A DNA stretch of 64,000 nucleotides from Dipteris shenzhenensis. Taxonomy: Eukaryota; Polypodiophyta; Polypodiopsida; Gleicheniales. The notes under the pieces were generated by a model. It was not told the origin of the DNA, ran no database searches, and saw only the letters and a list, made by a program, of their open reading frames with translations. The stretch lies in assembly GCA_047967505.1 (NCBI GenBank), contig CM106538.1; one strand, 5' to 3'. Of this stretch, positions 35,110 through 44,129 are shown in pieces. The translations under genes were made by a program, and so were the position numbers. Positions within the stretch are counted from its first letter, which is position 1; every line of letters starts with the position of its first letter.

Positions 35110-35547
35110 TCAAGTCCTTAGCCTAAATTCAACCCATTCAAGAGCTGAGCTCATCTCTTCCTCATTGATGTAGTTAAAATTATAGAAGAGAAGTAAGGAT
35201 TGATGAATTTTCTCCTGCATAATAACACTTTGTTTTTTTCGAATGGCTTGTGCTTCCTCGGGGGAAAATCTTCCATAACGAGCCACACGTGAAGATATCT
35301 CACTTTGAAAGTCTATCAACTCTCTCCTATATGACTGCAATTTATCTATTTCAGTAGTAGCCATACTTATTTTTCTTTCCTCTTCCTTCTCTAAGCCCTT
35401 CTGACAAGCAAAGTCATCCTTCTCGTACTGGGTTAATGGAGCTGGATTTTTCTTTCTCTCCTCTCTCTTTCCTTGGTTCTCGGCAATCCATTCTTTGAGG
35501 CTGCTAATGGCTTGCTCGACAAAATCGATTACCTTAAAAAGATCCAT
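35110..35547 (-). CDS. Small coiled-coil protein, unknown function
   Basis: The ATG at 35547 gives a 145-residue, intact, single-exon frame. It is mostly charged and helical: residues 1-25 (MDLFKVIDFVEQAISSLKEW) amphipathic, a KREERKK stretch, then a long EKEEERKISMATTEIDKLQSY-like heptad region, ending SALEWVEFRLRT. No signal peptide or membrane segment. I chose this ATG over the longer upstream open frame because the upstream part is translated tandem DNA repeat and lies in the expected 5' UTR. A TATA box stands 430 bp upstream (35977-35983). It is downstream of, and on the same strand as, the protease gene that ends at 36491. No homologue is recognised. Confidence 0.55.
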   Translation of the reverse strand: MDLFKVIDFVEQAISSLKEWIAENQGKREERKKNPAPLTQYEKDDFACQKGLEKEEERKISMATTEIDKLQSYRRELIDFQSEISSRVARYGRFSPEEAQAIRKKQSVIMQEKIHQSLLLFYNFNYINEEEMSSALEWVEFRLRT

Positions 35548-35554
35548 AATGGCT

Positions 35555-35970
35555 GCAAGATGAAAGGAGTATGCTTGAGAAGAGGAGGTAAGGCTGCGGG
35601 CAAGATGGAAGGAGCAAGCTTGAGGAGAGGAGTAAGGTAAGAAGAGTAAAGTGGAAGAAGTGTGGAGAGGAGTAAGGTAAGAAGAGTAAAGTGGAAGAAG
35701 TTTTTGCTGCGGGTGAGATATAGAAGACGAACGAGGTGAGGAAGGTAACGAGAGTGAGGAAAGATATAGAAGACGAACGAGGTGAGGAAGGTAACGAGAG
35801 TGAGGAAGGTAACTAGAGGAGGTAAGGCAAGATGAAAGGAGTATGCTTGAGAAGAGGAGGCAAGGCTGCGGGCAAGATGGAAGGAGCAAGCTTGAGGAGA
35901 GGAGTAAGGTAAGAAGAGCAAAGTGGAAGAAGTGTCTACTGCGGGTGAGATATAGAAGATGAACGACTAC
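35555..35970. repeat. 272-bp-period direct repeat in the 5' leader
   Basis: GCAAGATGAAAGGAGTATGC begins at 35555 and again at 35827, each followed by about 140 bp of near-identity including GGGCAAGATGGAAGGAGCAAG and GTAAGGTAAGAAGAG. Shorter duplications (GATATAGAAGACGAACGAGG twice, near 35718 and 35764) lie between. Because it sits between TATA box and ATG, the transcript leader would be repeat-rich. Confidence 0.9.
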
Positions 35971-35976
35971 TAGGGA

Positions 35977-35983
35977 ATTTATA
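35977..35983 (-). promoter_or_regulatory. TATA box for the small coiled-coil gene
   Basis: Minus-strand GTTCTATAAATTCCC contains TATAAAT in a good plant context. Transcription would be expected to start near 35950. Confidence 0.5.
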
Positions 35984-36034
35984 GAACTACAGATGCAAGA
36001 CCGTAATGCGAAATGACTAGATGCAAGATCGTAA

Positions 36035-36320
36035 TGCGAGACATTATAAAATAAAATGATGGGATGCAAGACCGTAATGGGAGACATTTGAGACATGTAA
36101 GATAGTGATAGTACATTGAAATCTATAAAATAAAATGATGGAACACAAAAATGATATAATTAATAGAATCTCATCATGAGATATTCTTTTAATATAATAT
36201 AAGTTATACTTGCTATACATAATAAATGATAGATTTTGAGTACATTGAAATCTATAAAATAAAGTGATGGAACATAAGAATGATATAATTATTAGATTCT
36301 CATCATAAGATATTTATTGT
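36035..36320. repeat. AT-rich tandem repeat, period about 128 bp
   Basis: GTACATTGAAATCTATAAAA begins at 36112 and 36240, each followed by TGATGGAACA and ATGATATAATTA. A third partial copy lies near 36045. It separates the protease gene from the small gene. Confidence 0.85.
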
Positions 36321-36490
36321 ACATAATAAATTAGACTTTCAAAAAAGTAAAACCTAATGTATTGTAATGAATAAATATCATAAAATATCCTAATATATTG
36401 CAACATTTAACATAAGTTTTAAAAACACTATCATTAATCAATACAAACAAGATAAAAATCTTCAAGGACTCATGTTTCTTTCTACATGTT

Positions 36491-37584
36491 TTACAACTGA
36501 ATAGAGTCTGATGAGCCCTCTTGAGGCTGTGATTCTCTAAGAGTACATTGAGTCTCTACTTGTTTGGATGGTGTACATTGAGATTCTACTTCTGGTGCAA
36601 TCGGGATAGACTTAATCTCTTCCTCCTTTACAAGATGTGATGTTGTAGATGCACATTGAGTCTCCACTTCTTGTGTAGGAAGAATGCATTGAGTCTCTAA
36701 TTCAAGTGTAGACTGTAATGCTTCTACTTGAGGCTGTGATACAGAAGGAGACTGAATTGTCTCTTCTTTTTCTTTGGCTCCCTCAGGTTCTTCATTGAGT
36801 CCATCATGTTGTTTCCCAATGATAGCAGTTAGATAGTGAACAATCTTAGCCACAAAATCTTGTAGCTCGAGCTTGGTATATGCTTCTATGGAGACATGTT
36901 CAAAAATTTCATTGAGATACAACATGAAGTTGTAGGCAATTCTCCACCCACTACTAAACATGTCTTTTTGCTCCCCTGCGAGGCGTGTCTGGAAATTTGG
37001 TTGGTCTTGATGCTTCCTGATTTTCATAATCATAGAAACTAACTTGTTTGCAGACCTGTCCATCATGACATATGACAAAGTGAATTTGTGTAGTAAATAC
37101 TAAGATGCATGTTCATAATGATATGATAAAAGAACACTTATCTGAACACCCCGTGAAAGCCTGTAATTGAGTTGACAAACCAACAATGGTTGTCATCAAG
37201 GTCCCATACTATCAGGCTCCAATGTGAACTACATCACCAATAAAGAACGATAAGATTTATCACAATATTAAGTATTAATTGACACAATATTATAAATAAG
37301 AGAGTAAAAGAAAGATTGAGACCATACTTACTTCTCATAGTATGGCATAAAGACAAGTAGTATGCCATCCAAGTCTAAAGGTTGTAGAATTGAACAAACA
37401 TCATCTACTGTCTTCTTGGTATCACTAAGTACAGCTGAAAGAAGAGAATCGAGCATACAGACGCGATTCTGTTCTGATCTAGGAAAATGAGATATAACCG
37501 TACTACAGCAATAAATAAACAAATGTTAGAAGCAAATTGAATCAAATGATTGAAGTATCAAGCCAAGAGATGTTCATATCAAAC
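36491..37584 (-). other. ULP1-like protease unit 2 (nucleophile replaced)
   Basis: It repeats the exon pattern of unit 1. His is kept in SHWSLIVWD (37222-37224) and Asn in WFVNSI. Where unit 1 has SCGWRV, this unit has SSGWRI (Ser at 36950-36952), so it should lack peptidase activity. The donor after exon 7 reads CAGATAAG rather than GAGTAAGT, so the canonical GT is missing. The C-terminal tail carries four [LV]E[TS]QC words between about 36510 and 36690 and stops at 36491 with SIQL. It may be a decayed or purely binding module. Confidence 0.65.
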
Positions 37585-40500
37585 CTGAGGATGGCCATCA
37601 TGACTTTGTCATTAGCCTCTTTCAAAGGGTCGGAGAGGATTGTAACTTCCTCGCTACCAAAAGTCAAAACACGAGGTTGCTTGCTAATGATGACCTTAAC
37701 CTCAGAAGAGCTCCCCATTTCGTCCAATATAGCGGTTACATCAGGACAACTTATGGGCGTAGCAACCAATGTTTCCTCTGGATGCTCCACCACATTATCA
37801 ATAAATGCATTAATGATAGATGACATAAATGCATATAGATGCAAGTCTGTATATGTGGACAATGAGGTTTCACCGCCTCTCAAATTAAAAATTTGAGCAA
37901 GGAGCAAAAAGCAGTTATATCCGACTCTCCACCCACAACTGTGGTCATCATTCTGCTTCGCTGCAGGGCATGTTACATACTCTATTTGATCTTCCAAGTC
38001 ACCCTCCATTTGCATAAGTGCATCTATAGCACTTACCAACTTTCGAGCAGATCTACACATCAAAAATAAAAAACATAAATGAATGTGCGCATTGCATAGG
38101 ATGCATCTCATTGACATAATTATGACACAAGTAGGTTATACTTACTCTGACACACTGCCATGGATAGATGCTATTGAATTGACAAAGAAGCATTGCTTGG
38201 CTAAGATGTCCACAATTACCAAGCTCCAATGCAAGCTGCATTATCAATTAAGAATAATTATTATTTGATATAATCCTCCACAATGTAAGAGATAAGCTAG
38301 GTAGGGATTGATACTCACTTCTCGTGATATGCGGTAAAGATAACTCGCGCCGCAGTCAAATCAATAGGTTGCAACCACTTAAAAACATCATCTATGGTCT
38401 TCTGATTATTGCTAAGTACACTAGAAACAAGAGGATCGACCATATATGCACATCTTTGTATATATAGCGGAAGCTGTTGTAAAACCATACTGCAATAAAA
38501 AGAAAAGAATATTAGTTCATTTGATCCAATGGAAATACAAAAGCATAAAGTCAGTAAAAAGTTTGTGTCAAACCTGAGGATGGTTATTATAACCTTGTCA
38601 TTGACCTCTTTCTTGAAGTTTATGAGGATTGAAATGTCCTCTTCATCGAATATAAAAGTAAGAGGTTGTTCTCGAACTTGAAACCTAACTTGAAATGACT
38701 TCTCCATTTGCTGCAATGTATGATTATTTTCTAGAGTCATCCGACGGATAGCCAGAGCAGCTTTGCTTTCTTGAGATGAGCTTTCTATATTCTTTGCTTC
38801 AGCTATGTCCTCCTCATCCTCCTCCTCTCCCTTCTCCTATAAAAGGATAAAATAATTATGAGATTCAAAATTTTAAATTAATTATAAATTTAAAAAGACC
38901 TTTAAATAAATAAAGAAAATTAAACATAAGTTTTCATACCTCTACATATCTTCGTGATCTTTTTATGTAACCTTCAGAGGTAAGGTCAGTGTCATATCCA
39001 TCTTCTTCTGCTTCCTTGCTATCGCTAGTGTCCTCACTATGATATCCAGAGCTTTGATCATTTTCATCATCTTTCTTGCTCTCATCATACATGATCATCT
39101 CTATGTCATCCTCTTCATGTGAGATCGGACCTTTCTTATCAAACTTTATTGTGAGAGAAGCCACGGTATCAAGGTATTCCAAGCAAGCAGGGCTCTCAAT
39201 AATATTTACATTGTGTCCTTTTCTGATAAGAGCTTCAAACAGATGTCCCATTTGGCACAATGTGACTTCCCATCCGGACGGTAGCAAAAATTCCATCATA
39301 CTAATTAAAAGATCAGCACTTTTTGCTGGCCTTTCATAGTGATTTGCGTTGCGATGGAGGGGACTTGGAGCTTCATGCTCTTCCAGCAGTAGTTGCAATC
39401 TCTTTGCATTCCCTCTTATATTGTTTTGTAAGGAGTGATCATTGTAAGGGCTCTTCATGCACAAGAAAAAGGTTTCTAGACTCTGTATCTTGAGACCGCA
39501 TTCTCTCTTGTCCCTTTTTCTTGAGTATATCCCATTGTAAATCTTGAGCTCATTGCCATATTGTTTTTCTAGGGTAGCAGACATTTGTTCCTTGTCATCT
39601 TTATCAGCAAATATGACTATATTACATTGTCCCACTCTACCAATGGTGGTATGTAATATTCTGTCAAGGAGTTGATAGATGTCATCTGGTGATATTTCAT
39701 AGACAAAGAAAAGCTGAGGTCTCTCCCAAGCAGTGTCGTCGGACAAAAAATCATTCAATGAAACTCCCTTGCACTCAACACTCTTTCCAGACTCTGAAAT
39801 GATTTCATGTATGAAATAAAAGCCCTTGTTCAAAGTTTTTTCTTTTCTGAGACTGTGGTTATTGATGACTTTTTGTGCATATGCATACACATTTTCCGGA
39901 ATGTCGCTTCTCATAGAGGGAGTAATTTCAGATCCATCATCTTCTACCTTCACCCATTTATGCGCCCAAGCCTTTTGTTTAGCTGACGGTAAAGCTGATG
40001 CCATCTGCCTCACAATGTTATGATCAATTTTACATTGGCTAATTGGAATATTTTTTTCTCCCAATAAATATTCAATTGCACTCTTTACTGCATCACGCTT
40101 GACCTGTTGGATAATGCAATCTTCCATGCAATGATCTTTATCCTTTTTGCCAAAAAACCATTCTTTGGACATTAATTTCTCTGGTAGGTTTCTTAAAGGC
40201 CTCCACATCCGAGCTGTCGTCTCTTTTTTCTCAATCTTCTTTGCCTTATCTTTAATCAATGATGGAGCCTCATATGTAACATCTCCTTTCTCACATGCAA
40301 GACACACGTCTTTGATCTGATGAGAAACTTCATCACTACAGAAAAGTATGCTTGTGTAGTCTTGATACCTATCCCTTACTGTCTTGAAGCTTGTAATCAC
40401 CTCTGCTCTTTCCTGCTTTCCCCTTGGTACAATGGCACTCAAGCATGTGTAGAAGTCAACAAGATTATCCGCTTCCACTTTAGTTGCAGTTCTTTTGAGA

Positions 40501-41125
40501 GTGGTCAAAGGAGAATTAAAAGTTTTCCATATGGTCCTAGCTTTGAGCAACATCTCTGAAGTGGAGGTGATTTTTCGTAGTGCATAAATGTCATGATTAA
40601 GTCTTTCCGACTCAATCAAATATTTTTTCTCGTTCTTGAAGATACAGATGCATGCAGAATAGTAGTGAAATTGAGGCACACTCACGAAGGTTTGATAAGT
40701 AATTTCTCCTTTCTTGTATGCATCTCTAGAGCGCTCATTACAAGCATAGGCATAGTGCTGACCATCTATTGCCTCAAATGTACAATGAGCTAAGAAATTT
40801 CTCTTGGCATCCCTTATATGTCGTTCTGGATCATTCACTGAACTCTGTCCTTCTTGAAGTGAGGGAACTTGTTTTCCGAGGAACTTAGTGAATTGCATCT
40901 CAAAATCTATAGGCTGAGAGAAATTGATGAATTGACTATAATCTCCCATGACTGGCCAAAATGTTCTTGGACGGGGTACCAAATTAGAAACAACTGGTTT
41001 TTTTCCATCAATCAAAGCCTGAAAAATCTTTTCAGCATAGGCTGTATCTAAGGTCCTACTGTTGGTGAAGACACTTGCTTTGACCACTGTTGAAGCATGT
41101 ATAACTTGAGTCTTCTGCCATATAT
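36491..41125 (-). CDS. Multi-exon gene: ParB/methyltransferase-like first exon plus tandem ULP1 (C48) protease units
   Basis: Eight minus-strand exons can be joined: 41125-38940, 38836-38575, 38489-38319, 38235-38146, 38052-37585, 37502-37332, 37228-about 37141, 37055-36491. Six of the seven introns (82-103 bp) have GT-AG ends and keep phase; the seventh has a damaged donor. The product would be about 1,330 residues. Exons 2-5 encode one ULP1-like protease unit. The end of exon 5 and exons 6-8 encode a second with the same intron positions, so the two arose by internal duplication. ULP1 enzymes remove SUMO-like modifiers in the nucleus. ULP1-like domains are also known inside plant Mutator-like and CACTA transposons, so a transposon origin is possible. 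The native N-terminus is lost or displaced: the first exon abuts a copia LTR at 41126. Confidence 0.7.
37585..38836 (-). other. ULP1-like protease unit 1 (catalytic residues present)
   Basis: Exon 2 ends FKKEVNDKVIITIL, the counterpart of the LND-VI start of the ULP1 fold. Exon 4 has LHWSLVIVD with His at 38229-38231, followed by FFVNSI, where Asn takes the usual Asp place of the triad. Exon 5 has AAKQNDDHSCGWRVGYNC: Gln (37953-37955) would form the oxyanion hole and Cys (37935-37937) the nucleophile. Spacing Q-x5-C matches C48 peptidases. No stop or frame break is seen in this unit. It is the better candidate for an active enzyme. The linker into unit 2 starts after DLHLYAFMSSII. Confidence 0.7.
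38940..41125 (-). other. First exon: ParB-like (DGQH) and degenerate DNA-methyltransferase-like regions
   Basis: A long uninterrupted exon of 728 codons. FEAIDGQHYAYACNE (DGQH at 40755-40766) resembles the DGQHR motif of ParB-like domains, with Tyr for Arg. The C-terminal part reads ERPAKSADLLISMMEF, then GWEVTLCQMGHLFEALIRKG and NVNIIES. This follows the KP--LL--li-----G--VLD-F-GSGt---Aa--lGR---giE arrangement of N4/N6 DNA methyltransferases, but the SAM-binding G-x-G core is LCQMGH (39243-39260) and no DPPY motif is seen. ParB plus methyltransferase in one chain is known in phages. The exon ends in an acidic tail (EEDDIE, SKKDDENDQ) at a GTATGA donor. The domain calls are inference from short motifs; catalysis is doubtful. 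Confidence 0.4.
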
Positions 41126-41296
41126 TGAGAGTGCTCTCAACGGAAGCAAGAACGGAAGAAGGAGAGAGAGAGACAGAGAGCCACACAAGTTTTGGTGGGT
41201 GCAGAACCACCCTAATCTTCTTTTTCATTCATTTATATATGTGTTTGAGTATTGTACATAACTGGGGTTAAGGCACAGTGACCTTTAACCCCCACA
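41126..41296 (-). repeat. 3' LTR of copia C2
   Basis: Minus strand TGTGGGGGTTAAAGGTCAC to GAGAGCACTCTCA. A TATATAAAT box is at 41231-41239, so transcripts would start near 41205 and run directly into the protease gene exon. Preceded by AAGTGGGAGGT polypurine tract at 41297-41307. Confidence 0.92.
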
Positions 41297-41349
41297 ACCT
41301 CCCACTTAAAGGACAATGTGCCTTTAAGGGAGAACAACTAGTGAGCATA

Positions 41350-42141
41350 CTATCCAATGCCCATCAATACACGACAATACTCAAACCGCTGACTAGGTAG
41401 ACTCTTCGTCAGCATATCTGCAGGGTTATCATCTGTATGAACCTTGACAAGCTCTATGCGCTTGTCCTCAAGTACCTCCCTAATGAAATGGTACCTGACC
41501 TCAATGTGTTTGGTCTTTGCATGAAAGACCGGATTCCGTGCTAACTGAATAGCACTCATGGAATCACTATGCAATGTCGATACACCTGTATGAATCCCCA
41601 AATCTCCCACTAGCCGATCAAGCCATATAGCCTCCTTGCAACCCTCTGTGGCTGCAACATACTCAGCCTCTGTGGTAGACAAAGCAACGCACTTCTGTGC
41701 GCGAGACATCCACGACACTGCACCACCTGCAAAGGTGAACACATAACCAGAAGTGGATCTCCTACTATCCACATGCCCTGCATAGTCTGAATCTATGTAC
41801 CCAAGTACACGCATGTCTCCTTTACCAAAGCAAATGCACATCTCCTTGGTACCCTTCATGTACCTCATGATGCACTTAACTGCCTCCCAATGCCTCTTTC
41901 CTGGATTAGCCATATAGCGGCTAACAACTCCCACTGCAAATGCAATGTCTGGTCTAGTAGCTATCATAGCATACATAAGACTCCCAACTGCTGATGCATA
42001 AGGAACCTTGGCCATCATGGCCCTCTCCTCATCTGATTTGGGACTATCTGTATGACTCAGTTTGACATATGGAGGCAATGGAGTACTCACTGCCTTCCCC
42101 CCCTCCATATTGAAACGCTGCAATACTTTTGTAACATACTC
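41350..42141 (-). pseudogene. Copia C2 RNase H region
   Basis: A 257-codon open frame with VPYASAVGSLMYAMIATRPD, GYIDSDYAGHVDSRRSTSGY, VALSTTEAEYVA, FHAKTKHIEVRYHFIRE and DMLTKSLPSQRF. These are the standard copia RH motifs with Asp and Glu catalytic residues visible. The frame is intact but N-terminally truncated, so the polyprotein cannot be made. Confidence 0.9.
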
Positions 42142-43967
42142 TTATCACAATGCAGTGGCATACCAGGCACTTCAAGACCTTGAGGTGGTGCCCTACATTA
42201 GATCAATTGGATTGCAGACAGTAGCGGACAAATTCTTATGCCATCTCAACTTCCGACAGGCTGTCAAATTTGTTGCCAATTACAATAAGGCAACGAGCAC
42301 TACCCACTGGATGCAAATGGATGGACAAACTCCCATGCCATCTCAACCTCCGATAGGCTATCGAATTTGTTGCCATTTACAATAAGGCAACGAGCACAAC
42401 ACGCTGGATGCATGCGAATGGAGAGTACCACTTTTACTACTTTACGATAGAGACAATCTAGCGGGCGATCAACTTATCCTCAATCTCCCAATCATTTTAG
42501 AAGTTGCACACGATGGAAAAGAGGCTGGCGACAATGGTCCCCTACAACTCCAAGATCCATCGGGGAGGGGTACCCATTAATTTGATCGAGAATTAGCACT
42601 AAGGCAGTCCGAGCAGTCACACTACTAGCACCGGGGAGGGGTACCCATTAATTTGATCGAGATTTAGCAACTAGCCAAGGTAGTCTGACATAGCACCATT
42701 CGGTTGTCCTCCCTAACTTTTGGATACGTCTCTACAAGCTTGAGCCTACAAACTAGGCTGATTTTTTCTATCAGGAAACAATTGGTATTTGCTCCCACTG
42801 TGAGAAGATAGGGAATCCCATGTTCTTGAAGCCCATCATCCATCACCTCTCCACTGACCCGATCATAGAAGGTTATGGTGATGCAGATAGAGACATCGGT
42901 TTACTCTCGCCCCCAGGTCTACGCCCTCAAAGAGGAGAAAAGAGGAACAAACTCAGAAGGCGCAAGAAGAAGCGACAACCAAAAGACTCCAAGAAGAGGA
43001 GACAGCTCCCAAGCTCCAAGAAGAAGAGGAAGCCCGACATGAAAGAGCGGCAGCTAAGAAAAAGCAACAAGAACTCCTCAGGCAGCAAGTAGAACTTGAA
43101 AGGCTCCAAGCAGAAGAAGAATGAAAAAAAAAGCTATTGAAGCACTTGAACGTAGGCAATGGGAGCCAAGGTTGAAAAGACCCACCAGCCCAGGGGAGAA
43201 TATTACAGACTTAACTCAAGATTCCCAAGAGCCAAACTGCTTGCCACAGACTCAGCAGAGCCAGCAGCCAAACCCACCATCACAGACTCAGTAAACAACA
43301 GGAACTCTGGAATAGCCAACCTCCAACCTCCATTCCTTCCTAATGTGTATCAATAGCAATGGAATATTGTACATCAAGTGCATACACCTCTATGGAAGGA
43401 TATCAGAATCTCATGCAGCAAGATAGGGATTTGGATGTGAAAGAGATGGTGTTCATGCAATCCATGGCACCGCCCTCACAACTGCTACACAAAATGTTCT
43501 CCATCGATGCCAAGATGACTTCTGATGCTAGTACCTGGGGGTAGTATAGACCACACACAAGCTCTAGCAAATAGAGGTTGCCCTTGTGAAGGAGAAGGCT
43601 GACCACCTTATGGTAGAAGCCACTGGGCTTCAAACAGTGGAGACAACCAAAAAGTTGGAACCAGAGCTACTGCTGAGATGCAAGAGGCCCTCGCCACCGA
43701 ACAATCTCGCATGAACACCCTCTAGGTGGACTTCCATTACAAGGATAGGCTACCATAGATCAACCAATAGCATGCCCGGGTCATGGAGGAGAAACATGCA
43801 TTAGAGCTCCAAGTTCAGCAACAGGCCACCCTAATTGAGCTTTTACGTGCAGCTACCCAGCGAGTGCCAAACAACAAGAGCAGCAACTACTCGTAATCTA
43901 GGTAGACCTGCAGGTGGCCTAGACATCTCCCCCTCCAACACAAGAACCAAGACTTCTCCATGACAGG
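42142..43967 (+). pseudogene. Gag-like relic with coiled-coil region
   Basis: Plus-strand frames give repeated QAVKFVANYNKAT-type segments, then around 42950-43130 a charged coiled coil in one frame (EEATTKRLQEEE, AAKKKQQELLRQQVELERLQ), then a Gln/Pro-rich stretch. Stops and frame changes are frequent. The layout (helical domain, coiled coil, Q-rich tail) suggests a retroelement gag, but no zinc knuckle or protease is seen and the family is not identified. Confidence 0.35.
42229..42664. repeat. Two short direct-repeat pairs
   Basis: ATGCCATCTCAAC with TTGTTGCCA and ACAATAAGGCAACGAGCAC occurs at about 42238-42300 and 42337-42400. CGGGGAGGGGTACCCATTAA with TTTGATCGAGA occurs at 42561 and 42632 (period 71). 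Confidence 0.85.
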
Positions 43968-44115
43968 TGTTGGGGTAAAGGGCAGTGTGCCCACCCACTT
44001 GTACAGTGCCCATGTATACTCATATATGTATGATAGAGGAATAAGCTGGAGTAGCTTTTGCTTCACCCTATACGGTGTCCCTTATCCCTCCCTGAGTGCT
44101 CCCTCTTCCCCCTCA
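43968..44115 (+). repeat. 5' LTR of copia E
   Basis: 148 bp from TGTTGGGGTAAAGG to TTCCCCCTCA. Two bases later comes TGGTATCAGAGC (44118-44129), the primer-binding site. The design (short LTR, two-base gap, long leader) resembles copia C. Confidence 0.8.
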
Positions 44116-44129
44116 ACTGGTATCAGAGC

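Larger units (their letters stand above)
41126..42141 (-). mobile_element. 3' end of a copia C-family element (C2)
   Basis: Contains the end of the RT connection and RNase H, a polypurine tract, and a complete 3' LTR of 171 bp. It starts abruptly at about 42141 (VTKVLQRFNMEGG) and lacks gag, protease, integrase and catalytic RT. The base sequence next to the LTR end (TATAT at 41121-41125) does not match the flank of the C3 LTR at 60657, so the two C pieces are probably not the two ends of one insertion. Confidence 0.88.

Noticed and set aside
35548-36096. N-terminal 183-codon extension of the small coiled-coil ORF
   Set aside because: It is Leu/Ser-rich translation of DNA tandem repeats, reaches past the TATA box, and its internal duplication is at the DNA level.
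42820-43159. Lys/Arg-rich plus-strand ORF and Leu/Ser-rich minus-strand ORFs
   Set aside because: The same DNA gives a better coiled-coil frame; the others are shadow frames.
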